From NCBI RefSeq assembly GCF_949987535.1, contig NC_080082.1:29739164-29803163 (forward strand): a stretch of 64,000 nucleotides of DNA. Reading direction: 5' to 3'. Under the pieces are notes generated by a model, which made no database searches, was not told the origin of the DNA, and saw only the letters and a program-made list of their open reading frames with translations. Of the stretch, positions 11,891 to 23,760 are shown piece after piece. The position numbers were made by a program, and so were the translations under genes. This DNA comes from Balaenoptera acutorostrata (lineage: Eukaryota; Chordata; Mammalia; Artiodactyla; Balaenopteridae). Position 1 is the stretch's first letter; every line of letters begins with the position of its first letter.

Positions 11891-12139
11891 CGTTCTGTCT
11901 TCTACCACCAGTCAGTGCCTCTCATGCACATAGTCCACATAATTTCTCTGAGCTGTACACAGCTGGCCTGCCTCCCGCTTCCTAAATTTCACTCACAAAC
12001 TCTGGCTACTTTCACCCATGGAAGCCCCAGAGAGACAGCAGCACAGGGGGGACCAGGTGACAGCTTCAGGATAAGATCGACTTGGGTTCAAGCTGCAGCT
12101 CCATCATCTACCAGCTGAGCCCTTAGGTGTTCCCCTGGC

Positions 12140-12455
12140 TGACTTCATCAATTCTTATGACACCTCCTCCTAGAAGCCCTCCCTGACCACCTGCACTAAA
12201 GTTCCTTTTCCCTACACAATCACTGTGTAGCACTGGTTTTAGTTCCTTAAGAGCACTTATACTCCCTAAAATGTGTTTGATTTCCTGAAGGGCATGTTCA
12301 TGCCGTACAGTGTTCTTGCTTCCTTACCTTTTTGCTAGCATGTTGTCTCCCCACCCCCATTCTGTGCCAGAACACAAGCTCCTCAAGCTTTGTCCACGGC
12401 TGTATCCTTGGCTCCTAGCCAGGATCAGGCCTGTGGTGGCTGCTGAGTAAACATT
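12140..12455 (+). repeat. L2 3' end
   Basis: The pieces 'gaagccctccctgacc', 'aacacaagctcctcaag' and 'ctgtatccttggctc' follow the L2 LINE 3' end. It ends just left of coding exon 4. Confidence 0.6.
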
Positions 12456-12572
12456 ACAGTGACTGGTGTGGCCCCCTCCCCTCCTGTGGTTTTCCTTAGC
12501 GTTTGGCTCAGGTCCTGCCCAGCACAGGTCTCGATGCGCCCGTGTGAACAGGACAAGGGGTTGATGACTTAC

Positions 12573-12810
12573 TCATAAAACTCTGCTGCCGGCGTGAACT
12601 TGTACTTGGAGTACGTGGTATGGTTGCCCAGCACGGAGCTGTTGAGGAGCTTGGGATCGGTGCAGTTGGGGCTGTTCCAGGCATGGCCGCAGTCAGTCCA
12701 GGGCAGGTGAAGGGTGAAGGAGGAGAAGAGGTAGTAGAGTGACCAGGCAATGATGACATTGTAGTAGAAGCCAACGTAGAGTGCAATGAGGATCACAGCG
12801 TAGCCAACTC
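12573..12810 (-). CDS. SLC6A2: NET coding exon 4, residues 136-214 plus two bases of codon 215
   Basis: This 238-nt exon encodes TM3 and most of the large second extracellular loop. Three N-glycosylation sequons are kept at the positions known for NET (Asn184 NCT, Asn192 NSS, Asn198 NHT), and so are the loop cysteines Cys176 and Cys185 that form the family disulfide. TM3 reads [20 protein letters not shown]. The acceptor is the AG at 12812-12811 after a long C/T run. The donor is a perfect GTAAGT (12572-12567). The phases fit exon 3 on one side and exon 5 on the other (GA + G = Glu215). Confidence 0.95.
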
Positions 12811-13539
12811 CTGGGTGGGGGGCAGAGGGGTCAGGCAGGGGCTTCCCCAGAACCACCTCTCCTGGGGAGCTGGCTCCAACCATTGCACTACCCGACCCCC
12901 ACACCTCTCTTTTTTTCTGTAGCAGATTGTCAGAGCCCTAAATCCCCTAGGGCCCCACCCCCCACTCCTTTGCCTGAGGGCTCTCTCTTGCCCCTGGAGC
13001 CCCTTCTATCCACTCATCAGGCAAGGCAAAAGTGCCAGGACCTTTAATGCCCCAGGGAGCAGCCGGGTCAGGTGTTGGAGCATAAGTATCCCAGCTCCCC
13101 CCACCCCTTGGGCAGGATAACACTGAGGCATGATAACATTCTCTCCCAGCGGAATGAAGCCCCTTGCCCACGGTGGAAAGACACGTGATCCACTTATCAT
13201 GTCTGCCATGGGAGCAAGAGGGGAGAGTAGTGGTATGCGTGCTGGGTACTTCTGACACTTCTATGAGTTTTTCCCATTCAGGAAAACAGACTCCCTCTGG
13301 TCACTCAGCTGTACAGCCTGGACTGGAGCCCAGATTTCCAGACTTTCTAGGCTAAAGCTGTTCCTGACGCCCCCAATGCGTTCCATGTTACTTTGAATGG
13401 TGGATGCGCTTGACCTTGCCAATAACCGTAAATCTCGAGAGAGTTGGTCTACCGCAGATCCCACCTTTGGAGCAGATTCTCCAGGGGCACGCAGAAGTCT
13501 TGTAGAACAACCTTTGACTCCCCCAGATTCCTTCTTTAC
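12811..13539 (-). other. SLC6A2: SLC6A2 intron 3 (729 bp)
   Basis: This is a short intron without a recognisable interspersed repeat. A pyrimidine-rich tract just inside the exon 4 acceptor (12811-12835) is the only feature noted. Confidence 0.85.
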
Positions 13540-13671
13540 CTTTGAAAAACGGGCAGATCTTCCACACAGTGGCTGCCCCCTCCCGATTGTACTGGCCCAG
13601 AGCCAGCTCCATGTAGAACAGGGGCATGCCAGCGATGACGAGGAACAGGGTGTACGGGATCAGGAAGGCAC
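13540..13671 (-). CDS. SLC6A2: NET coding exon 3, residues 92-135 plus first base of codon 136
   Basis: This 132-nt, phase 1-1 exon encodes TM2 and the start of the first intracellular loop, including [19 protein letters not shown], a hallmark of SLC6 transporters. The acceptor is the AG at 13673-13672 after a pyrimidine-rich tract; the donor is gtaaag (13539-13534). The first two bases complete Gly92. The sequence continues directly from exon 2 ([11 protein letters not shown]) and into exon 4 (FFK-G-VGYAV). The donor has A rather than G at +5, so it is somewhat weak. Confidence 0.95.
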
Positions 13672-13945
13672 CTGGAAGACACAGAGGCAGAGCGTGAGCC
13701 CCTCGATCCCTGCCAGCCTGGGGCCTGCCCCTCAGCGTGTGTGGACCCATGTCAGCCAGAGCTGTGAGGGTCCTCATTCATGTCACCTGGTCACTTCTCA
13801 AGGGATGTCTTGTGGTAGGTAAATCAGAGCAATTAATACAAATAACCATAACATAATAATAGTTATAGCAATAGTCATAATTATAATAATGAGGTTCTGT
13901 GCTCAAATTAGTAAAATCTGTGTTCATCAAAGCTAAATAGGCTTG

Positions 13946-14297
13946 GGCTTCCCTGGTGGCGCAGTGGTTAAGAATCTGCCTGCCAATGCAGGGGACATGT
14001 GTTCGTTCGAGCCCTGGTCTGGGAAGATCCCACATGCCGCAGAGCAACTAAGCCTGTGCGCCACAGCTACTGAGCCTGTGCTCTACAGCCTGCAAGCCAC
14101 AACTACTGAGCCCGCGTGCCACAACTACTGAAGCCCGTGCACCTAGAGCCCATGCTCCACAAGAGAAGCCACCGCAATGAGAAGCCCGCGCACCGCAATG
14201 AAGAGCAGCCCCTGCTCGCCGCAACTAGAGAAAGACATGCACAGCAACAAAAGAACCAAAGCAGCCAAAAGTCAATTTAAAAAAATAATTAAAAAAA
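13946..14297 (+). mobile_element. CHR-type SINE
   Basis: A full-length copy flanked by the 17-bp duplication aaagctaaataggcttg (13929-13945 and about 14297-14313). It has a small internal duplication 'gttcgttcga' in the B-box region. It lies in SLC6A2 intron 2 close to exon 3. Confidence 0.93.
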
Positions 14298-15189
14298 AAG
14301 CTAAATAGGCTTGTTTCTTGCAGGATTCTCCTAGCCTTTGATACACAAGCACAAGCTGTGACGGGCTATGAGGGAGATCAGGTGCAGTCTTTACCAAATT
14401 AATTTCAACATAGAACCCTTCCTTTCATGAATCACAACTCTGGGGAATGCCAATCACCCCAAACCCTTCCTTTTATAGGGAAGGCAATTGAGGTCAGAGA
14501 GGGAGAGACAGTGCCCAAAGTTACATATGACTGAGTTTTCATTTTGCTCATGTCTGTATCAGTTTAAGGTCACCTCGGGTTTTCCCAAACATGACCTCAC
14601 TGGATTGTCCTTAGTCTCACATCAGCTCACAGAAATAATCAGAGAGGGTCATTATCTCCCCCCAGGGGAAACTGAAGGCAGAGAAGGGAGTTGAACTGGT
14701 TTTGTTTGCACTGTTGCTAAGTGACAGATGCAGGATTCGCATTCATGTCTTCCAACCCATCAAGCTCACTCTGTTACTGCTGGCTGAAGGTAAACAAACA
14801 CTGGAGCAAAGAGGCCAGAGGCTCAAGTCTCTGACCAGGGAAGATGCCCACCCAGAACACTGCCGAAGCTACAGGGAGCCCTTGGCAATGGGCAGCAGCA
14901 AATCCCTGGGAAAATTCCTGGTAGAATTAGACACGTCTGAGTTCCAGAGACAGTTCTCGGTATGCCTGGTAGCCTGGGGTGAGCTTAACGGGCTCTGACG
15001 CCGTGAGGTGACTCACGGGGGTACTTGCCACGTCAGCCTAGGCCGCTCCTTGGCCTGGTGCAACCGGAGGTGGCCAGGCCAGATCCACACTCCTCTCGCC
15101 ATTGGCCTTTGGCTGAGATGTCGTAATCTTGGAAACCAAACACTCTCTGACCCGCCCACACTAGGAAAGTGCAGAAACCGGGAAATACG

Positions 15190-15400
15190 TAACGATGATA
15201 ATATTAGGAATATAATATTCCCTGCTGTGTTCCAGGCACTGTCTTCCATGCAATGTCTCATTCCATCTTCACAACAACCCTAAAAGTATTACTACTGCCA
15301 TTTTAGATGTGGAAACTGGGGCTCCAGGCTAGCAGAGAATTGTGGCAAAGTTGCATGCACCCAGAGTCAAACTCCCCCAGCTACTCAGACTGTCAGTCTC
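15190..15400 (-). repeat. MIR
   Basis: 'gttccaggcactgtcttcca', 'cttcacaacaaccctaaaag' and 'ccattttagatgtggaaact' fit reverse MIR. Confidence 0.65.
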
Positions 15401-15544
15401 CACTTTCCTCCCAGGGCTTCTCCTCAGGAAGCCCAGGGCTCTTAGGGACAAAGCATGAAGTTTTGGCCGCAGTGCTCTGAGACCCAGTCCTTCTGAAGCA
15501 GGAGACGGACCAGCAGGGTGGGCAGTAGGGAAGAAACCACTGGA

Positions 15545-15775
15545 ACATGAGTACCTCCTATGTATCAAGCAGGGCACTACTGGGCACTGGACATCTGTGA
15601 TCCCATTTACCCTTCCCAGAAACCGTCTCAGGTGGCAACTGCTATACCCATTTTTCAGAGGAGGAAACTGAGGCTTAGAGAAATTAAGTGACTTGTCTAA
15701 GTTCACCCAACTGGTCAGTGATAGATCTGGGATTTGGGCCCAGGTCTGCCTGGCTCCAGAGCTCCAGAGCCATTC
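15545..15775 (-). repeat. MIR, nearly complete
   Basis: 'tacctcctatgtatcaagca', 'cagaggaggaaactgaggct', 'tgacttgtctaagttcaccc' and 'gatttgggcccaggtctgcc' give almost the whole reverse MIR. Confidence 0.75.
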
Positions 15776-16134
15776 CCCAAATATTCTGCTGATTCCAGAA
15801 TATCCCAGCCTCGATGGAGGACATGAGTCTGCATAGAGGCTTGGTGGAGGGTGATCTGAAACTGGGACTCTGGGGCCAGCTGAGCCAGCTGGTCTGCTGG
15901 TCATGGGCTGGTCCAAGCCTCCAGCCCCTGCTCCAGGCTGGACTTCTTTGAAACGGCCACATGCCAACCTCTCTCTTCCCCTCCTCATTTCTACTCTCAA
16001 TCTCCACCCTTCTCTTTCCCCACACAGAGAGGGCTAGTCTGGCACTGGAACCCACGTCTGTTCACGCTGCTGATAGCAATGCTGGTGTTGCTGATGGAGG
16101 TCGGGGTGGTGGTGGTGACGGTGGAGCTGGTGAA

Positions 16135-16320
16135 AGTAACAAGTACCATTTATTAAGCCTCCGTTATATGCCAAGCCACACACTAAGTTTTTGCATAATT
16201 ATTCCTTTAAAACCATCCCTGAGAATTACCACCAATCCCATGTAAAAGATGAGGAAACTGAGGCTTAGAAAGGTCAAGATGCTTGTCCAAACTAGTAAGT
16301 ATGCTTGCTTGGCTCCACAT
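16135..16320 (-). repeat. MIR
   Basis: 'taccatttattaagcctccg' and 'gatgaggaaactgaggctta' fit reverse MIR. It is preceded by a short GGT-rich stretch at 16080-16130. Confidence 0.65.
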
Positions 16321-18639
16321 CTGGCTCTGTCGGAGCCCCACTCTGCCTTGTGGCCGCCTGTCACTGCCCTTGGGGGCCTGGAGCCAGAGAGTTAAGGGAA
16401 ATAGACGTATTAGAGTATTTAACGGGCCTGAAGACTGAAGTCAGTGGCCCAAGGGACAACAGGGAAGGAAAAAGCCAGGAGTCACGGCTCAGATCTTGGC
16501 ACCGTGGTTTGCTGCTGTCAACTAGATGTTCTTTTCTACAACCAGAGGAACGAGCAACGCCAGCCAATTCACCAGGGATCTCACATTGGCCAGTTTTCTC
16601 AACTCTAACCCTCTGGGTGGCACTGCCAACAGGTAGGTAAATTGCCCAGTTTGAGATTCATCTCCTCTTGTGCTGGCTGGGAGTTCCAGTGGAAGGAGAG
16701 GAGGAAAGATGATGGGTCTGCACAAGCCCAAGACTCTTCCAAGTGCGTTTGATGCGGGCCAGCCAAAGCTTTAGGTGGTAACAGACGGGGAACGTTCAAG
16801 AATGATGGAATGGCTGAGTATGAATGAAAACCAGAAAGCTGCCCAGTGGCCAGTGTCTTATTCTAAAAGAGGATATCGACCAGGGAGATGGCCCAAGCCC
16901 CCTTGCAGAAAGATCTGGAGGAAGCCAGGACAGAGCTGAAGAGTCAGAAAGAGGTTTCGGGGGTGCCTGAGGTCAGCTAAGGATGCTTCTCCTAGAAACA
17001 GCCATGCAGCAGCTCCTGGGACACCGAGGCTGGTTGCAAACTTCCTAGAAGGTACTGCTCTGCAAGGCTCATAACTGCCACATTCCCACAGCCCTGCCTC
17101 ATCTCCATGCGTGGCAGTGTCAGCTTTATCCAGCCTCATGCAGGGCCAGAGAGCTGAGAACCTAAGGAGCTACAGGCCCAGAATCCTGGCTCTGGAATGC
17201 TCTGGCTGGGCTGACAGGGGCAGACCTCCTGAGGGTCTCAGCTCCTAGGAGTCTCCAACATCCACACACGTACACAGATGCGCACCTGTACGTCTTCATG
17301 CAAAGGTACACACAGATTCTGCACGTCAACACACTCACACGAACACAGGAAGAAAAGACTGTCAGCTGCGAAAGGGACTCCGACCCGTGGCCTTCGGATA
17401 AATTCAGTGAGAAAAGCATCTGTCTGGCACACACTGCCTGATGCCCCAGCATTAGAGAGGAACCCTACTGGTCAGAGAGGGGTTCTGGACTCCTCTGTGC
17501 AAATGCCAAGTCCTCAGAAAAGGGAAGCCAGTGGTCACTCAGTTCAGAGTGGGAAGTGCTGGAGCAGACCCCTGGTGGGTGAGGAGGACCCCAGGGGAGG
17601 GGACGGGATGCCTGTGGGAGGTGGCTCAGCAAGAGGAGGTGCGGGCCAGGCCTGGTGGGGGGGGTGGAGAGACTGTGATCAGGGAGGGGCTGCAGGAGGG
17701 ACAGGAGGGTCCCTTGAGACCTCACTGGACCAGCTTCCCAGTTGGTGGAGGGTAGGATCCTCAAACTGGCCACATCCTGATACATTAAGAAGTGAAAACC
17801 CACAGAACGGTTCGCCTGGTGCCTGCAGCTCAGCTATGGGTTCTCACTGCCCGTGGCTTTCACCGGAATTCCAAGAAAACCTTGGTCAATGCCTACGGTA
17901 GCCAGATTTGTCCCCGCTCCCCAAGTACCCCAAGGGTATAGATATCAGGGTGCAAAAGAAGGTGAGATTTCAGTAGAGACAGGGCTGCCTGCAGCAGGCC
18001 CACCTGACTTGCAGAAATGGGGACAAGAGCACCCGTGGAGACTTACCCTGCGATATCTACATATTTAAAGGTGACAACTCAGGCCACAGCTGTTGAACCA
18101 AACCTGCTCTATCATCCTACCTTGACAACTCAGCATGGTTCTATTATAAAGTTCAAATCTGGAATCCCCAGTTCTTGGAGCTTTGCGCTGGAGTGTGGAG
18201 GCCTGGGGGGAGGCCGCACCCTGCTTCATCCCCACCTCAGCTCCAACCAGCAGTGTGTGAGGCCTTTTGCACGTACGTGTGGACTCTTGTGCCCACACGT
18301 CTAAGCTCTGTCCACAGCCTCTGCAGACAGGGGGCCTCTGGCTTCCCCTTGGGCCTGGGGCTGTGCAGGCCTGTAACACAGCCCAGGCTGGGGAAGTAGG
18401 GTCTAGGTTAGAGGACCTTGTAGACTGGGGTGGGTGGATGTTGGAGTGTTTGGGCAGGGAATTCCGGAGTCCAGGTACCTGGAGTTTGATGGGGGTTAGA
18501 ATCAGTGCTCTGGGTGGGCAGGCCCTCTCAGCCCTGGCCTGGGTGAGGTGGAGAGGAGGGCAGAGAAGAGCACAGGGCCCTCTCTGCTCTCCAAAGCACA
18601 GGGTCCAGGGCAGACCCCCTGTCTCTGCTCTGGACTCTT

Positions 18640-19340
18640 GACACAGAACTCCTAAAACCCCTGCAGCTTCCTGAGTGATGGGGGTGACAGGAGCATCTTA
18701 CGCAGAGCTCCTAAATCCCTGGGGATTTTCTGGGTGATAGGAGTGTCTTTTGTTCTACTGAAGCCACTCTTGGTGGGCTTCTGGATGGGGGCTGGTCCCC
18801 AGAAAGATCAAGCCATGATTAGAGGCTTAGGACTTTCAGCCCCACATCCACCCTTCAGGGAAGGAAGAGGGGCTGGAGATTGAGTTAATATCGATCATGC
18901 CTTTGTGAGGAGCCTTCATAAATATCCCGAACGTAGGGGGTTTGGAAAGCTTCCGGACTGACGCACTGGTGAGCACATGCACGTACTAGGAGGGTGGCGC
19001 ACCCCATCTCCACGGGCTCAGACGCTCCTGCACTCAGGACCCTTCCATACCTCACCCTCTGTGTACTTCTTCACCTGGCTGTTTACCTGTACCCTTTATA
19101 ATATCCTTTATAACAAACTGGCAAATGTTTCTCTGAGTTCTGTGAGCTGTTATAGCAAATTATCAAACCTGCAGAGGGGGTCATGGGAACCCCTGATTAT
19201 AGCCAGTTGGTCAGAAGCACAGGTGACATCTTGACCCTTGTGACTGGCATGGGAAGTGAAAGAATTCTTGTGAGACTGAGCCCTAACCTGTGGGGTCTGC
19301 ACTAACTCCAGGTAGTGTCAGAATTAAACGGTAGGACACG
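18640..19340 (+). mobile_element. LTR-like element of an old endogenous retrovirus
   Basis: The order 'ggaagaggggctggagattg', 'gagccttcataaatatcccg', 'ctggctgtttacctgtaccc', 'tctgagttctgtgagctgtt' and 'ccaggtagtgtcagaattaa' is that of a mammalian LTR with promoter and poly(A) parts. No internal retroviral genes follow, so it is read as solo. The family is not named. Confidence 0.55.
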
Positions 19341-19479
19341 CACCCCAAAGTTGGAGGATGGGTTGGTGTTAGGAAAAACCCTACAGATTTGGTGTCAAAA
19401 GACTGTAGAATGTGTACAAAAACGGAGTTTTCCTCTTACCCCCTTGCCTCGATCTGAGGCAATCCTGGCCCCCAACCAT

Positions 19480-19640
19480 GCTATTTATGGCTTTGTGACC
19501 TTGAGCCAATGTGACTTCTCTGAGCTTTGGTTCCCCCTTTGTAAGGGGGGATAATACCTGCATCACTGGTTTGCTGTGACCGTTAGAGATAACGGAGGTG
19601 AAGTCCCTGGCACTGAGGTGCTCTGTAAATGGGAAGCATG
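19480..19640 (+). repeat. MIR fragment
   Basis: 'gtgaccttgagccaatgtga' and 'ggggggataatacctgcatc' fit the centre of forward MIR. Confidence 0.5.
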
Positions 19641-22079
19641 TCCTGCCATCACATGTAAGAGCAGCTGGGATGCGGCTTTGTAGACTGGAAACCACAAGCA
19701 AGGGATCGCCCGTGAGGTTGAAGGTGGCCGGGTCCTCTGCAGAGCACAGCACAGAGGCTCCCAGCACAGAAGGATTTTGAGGCAAGTTGCTTGGGCAACT
19801 CATGCCCCCATCCCAAGTGAGGCTGGTTACTCCTCCTCGTGTCCAAACAAGATTGCTGACCACGAGGAGTAGATCCAAGGATTCCCTCAGGTCACAGCCA
19901 GCCCCATGAGCAAAAAGGGCTCCGGCGGTACGGCCCAGATTCTCCTTCAAGAATGAAGGACCTGTTCCCCCGCAGCTGGGACTGCTCAGCCCTCGGCTGC
20001 AGCCCTTTGGGAATTGCCTCGGCTGAAGCCAGCTGCCTCGCCCAAGGCCACATTCCCTTCCCAGGGCAGCTGGCATCCAATGACTGATGGACCCTGGGGC
20101 ATACAGTCCTGGCCCCCTCACCCCAACTCAGGACTAGTCTGAAGGGCCATCCCAGCTTCAGAGGACACCATGGTCAGCTGAGGCTTTGCTGACCCTGGCA
20201 GCCCAACCTCTCCGTCTGGCCAGCTCTGCTTCCTCCCTTCTCCTAAATCCCTCTCCCTGCAGCCTCCACCTACTGCCTTCATTCTGTCCTCCAGAACAAA
20301 ACAAATCAGACTTTTCCAAAGCAATCCTTTGTGCCCTTTGGGTCCCAGGCATAGGGTCCCCTTCTGAGTCTTTGCCAGTGGCCATTTCTGTAAGGAACCA
20401 TGCCTGTTCCTATAATAAATCACGCCCAGGTTATTCAAGTTTGTCAACACAGACTCTCTGCCATGGGTAGGGTAGCTGAGCCATGTGGTGTCAACTTGTG
20501 TCTTCTCTGCCCCAAGACCGACCTTCTCCTTAGGACCCTCAGCGACCACTGTGGGGCTCTGCCCACTGGCCTCAGAGTTCCGGGGACCTCAGCCCAAGTG
20601 GAGTCTTGTACCTCTTCACTCCATCCCCTGCACGCTACTGAGACTAGGCAGCAGCACCTATACACGCCTCTACATAAGCCCCCTGCTATTCCAAGAGGGG
20701 ATTCTACAGAATGATCTACCAAGTGATGAGGACCGGCTTTTCTGGTCCCACAAGGGGTTGCTCCCTCATCTGCACTTTGGGTTCTTCCAGCTGATCTCTG
20801 GACCCTAGCTCTGAGAGCAGGACAGTTCCAATGAGGAAACATGCTTGCTCCTCTGGTAGATTAAACCCCGCTCCTCTAAGGAGGTCAGTGGGGGTGAAAT
20901 TCAGGGAAACTGTGGAGTTGAGGCTACCCCTCCTCCTGTGACAATTCTCCCTCAGCTGTCAACTTTGCAGGATCTGACTTGATTCTTACTAATGAAGCTC
21001 CTCGAAGATTCTGGTCTCCCATCTCTTCCATCCTGGTCTCTTTAAGAGGAACAAATTACAGGGTGTTTGGAATGGTCAGAACTATATTAGAGAAGGAAAT
21101 ATAACTCACAAAGAACAGAGTGGAACCTCACCTCCCTGATTTGGGATATAGTACCTCCAATAACAGAATTGAAAATGACATTAACTCGTAGAGTATCTGT
21201 AATAGACTATGAGCTCCCTAAAGGCAGGGATTGCCTTTTGCTCATCTCTATATTCCTGGCATATGACGGGCATTTAGTAAGTGGGTTTTTTGGTTAAATA
21301 AATGGATCCCGGCAGTGACTCACACAGAGGATGCAGCTAATGAAAGCCCCGGGGCCTTTCTCCACTTGTGCTGTGGCCTAATCCTTACTTAGGCAGTTGG
21401 GTTTGGGACCACAGGGCAGGATGTGACATTTATCCCTATGAAATCCCACCTTGTTGAAAACAGTCCCTCTAGATCTTTTTGGTCAGCTCAGAGCAATGGG
21501 CCAAATCATGCTGGTAATGCCAGATCATGGTCTCAGCTCCAGCCCCTGATGAATGCCTCATTCCTGCAAACCTGTTAGCCGAAGGGCCATACCAGCTGGC
21601 TGGCTCATGTACATCCGAGCTGAACAATCGGCATCAGGCTTGGCAAGCTCAGGGTGTAGATGGCCCCCTGCAGCCAGGCCCAACGTCAGGGCGATGAGTT
21701 TGCAAACTCCTGCTTTTTGTACCCGTCACCACCTCTCGCTTGACCTCAAGAACCCCAGATATTTTGGCCAAGAGGATTCCCAAAGGTCTGTGGGTACCTG
21801 AGACCTTGAGCTCACTTGAGGAAGGAAGGGAACCCCACTTGGGACCCAGAACTACATATCTCATGGGACCCCATATAGGAATGTCAATCCCCATTTTCCA
21901 GGTAGGGAAAAAACAGTGGGATAAGGTTAGGCTGTTAGAAATCCCAGGCCCAAGTGTGACTACTTTCCAGCCTTATATCCCTTCTAACTTCCTCTTAGAA
22001 TCAAATCTGCTCCAAAATCAGGACCCTGCCCTACTCCTGTATCTAGCTTGGGTCTAGCAGTTAAAAATCATTGAACAAT

Positions 22080-22325
22080 AAAAGTAACAGCAACAATTTC
22101 ATTTATTGAGCCCCTACTACTTGTCAGACACTGTTGTAAGTACTTTGCTTATATTATATCTAATGTTATATCACCCTGTGGGAAGAGGCAGTCTCCTTCC
22201 TTTTCTGCACAAGGAAACTGAGGTCCAAAGAGGACGAGTGCCTTGTCCGAGGCCACACTTCTGGGAAATGTCAGGCTCAGATTCAAACTCAGGTCTGTCT
22301 GAACCTAAAGGACACCTCTGACGGC
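22080..22325 (-). repeat. MIR, nearly complete
   Basis: 'catttattgagcccctacta', 'aaggaaactgaggtccaaag' and 'attcaaactcaggtctgtct' give almost the whole reverse MIR. Confidence 0.75.
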
Positions 22326-23214
22326 TCGGAGCTGTCAGCCGGACACATCTCAAACAGAAGCTGTCATTTACAAAGGATAATTCAGAGTGGCCTCTTCCAT
22401 GGCAAGGAGACAGACACGGGGACTCGATGGATCTGTCCACTCCTCCCTGGGGACCAACACAGGCCTGGCCCAAGACCACGGGAGCGGAGGACCTTGGAAA
22501 GAGCCCCACTGGCACCGCCTCCCTGTTTGAGAAGGTTCTGAACAAAGCCTTGGAATTTCCAAGAGTGGCTTTCCCAGCTGGAAGGAAGCCACTAGCCCCC
22601 GTGCAAACCAGCAGCTGGCTTATGGGAAGATGTTCGGACAGGCTGATATTTCTCCGTAATTCATTCAAAAAATATTAGCCAGGGGCCTAAACTATTGGCA
22701 CCTTTATCATTTCAAAACATCCTCCAGTCTGGGCCAGCATGAACAGCTGGACTTGGAGGTTACCATGTTAATACTGGCACCAGAAGAGAACACAGCCTGT
22801 TAAATAACAGGGTGCGTGAGTCCTGGCTTGGGTGCAGTGCTGAGCCAGGCATTGGAGAGGGACGGATCTTGGGGGTCATCCAAGCTCACCTCTAGCTGTA
22901 GCGGGGAACTTGAGCTCAGAGAGAGTGACAGAGATGGGATTTGAACTTGGGTCTTTTGGCTGCTTCTAGAATTACAGGATATCCACCTGCCAACCTGCTT
23001 GCCCATCTCTAGGGCTGACTTTATACTTGCTGGATGAGAATTGATCCACAAGGAGCAGCCAGGAGGTCTCAGCAGAGACAAAGCCCAGAAGAGGCCAGCC
23101 AAGCATCCCCTGGAGGGGTGCGGAGTAAGTTAGAACAGGAGCTGCCTCAGACTCTGAGATGTGGGGCTGCACCGCTCCATTGTGCCAGACATAGACATCC
23201 TAGGCAGAAATGGA

Positions 23215-23480
23215 AATTCACTCGTATAACTTCCCCACCCCGTAGCCTGCCAGCCAAGGTCTCCATAGCCTGGCCCCAACTTGCCTCTCCACCCTTATCT
23301 CTCCTGGCTTGCCCTTCAGCCAGTCTGCACTCCTAATCTCAGAGACGATCCCTCCTGCATTCTTGCACAACTAGTAGACCTGCTCCCTTCCCCAGGCTTG
23401 TCCGTGCTCCATCCGTCCCAAGGAGCTGAGTTCCAACCACACAGCTCACTTCCTCCGAGTCTTTCCTAAGCAGCCTCTAC
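23215..23480 (+). repeat. Possible L2 fragment
   Basis: 'tccatagcctggccccaact' and 'cagtctgcactcctaatctc' resemble the L2 ORF2-3' UTR junction. The match is weak. Confidence 0.35.
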
Positions 23481-23554
23481 TCAGGCCTTTAGAGCACGAC
23501 ACCTCTCCCATCCATCTCATGCATCATCCCAAGGATGTGAATAAGAGGCGGCAG

Positions 23555-23760
23555 CTATCTTTACTAAGGCCGTACTTCATGCCAGGCCCTCCACAGCATT
23601 ATCACGTTGAGTCCTCACAACAACCCTCTGAGTTGAACACCATTGTTTCCATTTGACAGATGAGGAAACGGAGGCTTGGAGAGTTGCCCAATGTCACACA
23701 GCTAGAAGCTGGGACCCAGGACTCCACAGCCAGGGCTTCTGATCTCTAGGTGCCGACCCC
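23555..23760 (-). repeat. MIR, nearly complete
   Basis: 'gtcctcacaacaaccctctg', 'gacagatgaggaaacggagg' and 'caatgtcacacagctagaag' fit reverse MIR. Confidence 0.75.

Larger units (their letters stand above)
4092..12572 (-). other. SLC6A2: SLC6A2 intron 4 (8.5 kb)
   Basis: This intron has no exon. It contains two SINEs, two copies of one hAT-type element, an old L1 3' end, MER5A-like and MIR elements, an L2 3' end and a 240-bp polypurine tract. The stretches 5170-6070, 6840-7790 and 8430-9120 show no repeat or gene that I can name. Confidence 0.85.

Noticed and set aside
15329..16000. 223-codon minus-strand open frame
   Set aside because: It runs through MIR sequence (15545-15775), so it is repeat-derived and not a gene.
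17270..17345. Possible CA microsatellite
   Set aside because: It is too irregular, only scattered acac motifs.
19381..20121. 246-codon minus-strand open frame
   Set aside because: It overlaps a MIR fragment and has no protein homology that I recognise; it lies in an SLC6A2 intron and has no flanking splice pattern.
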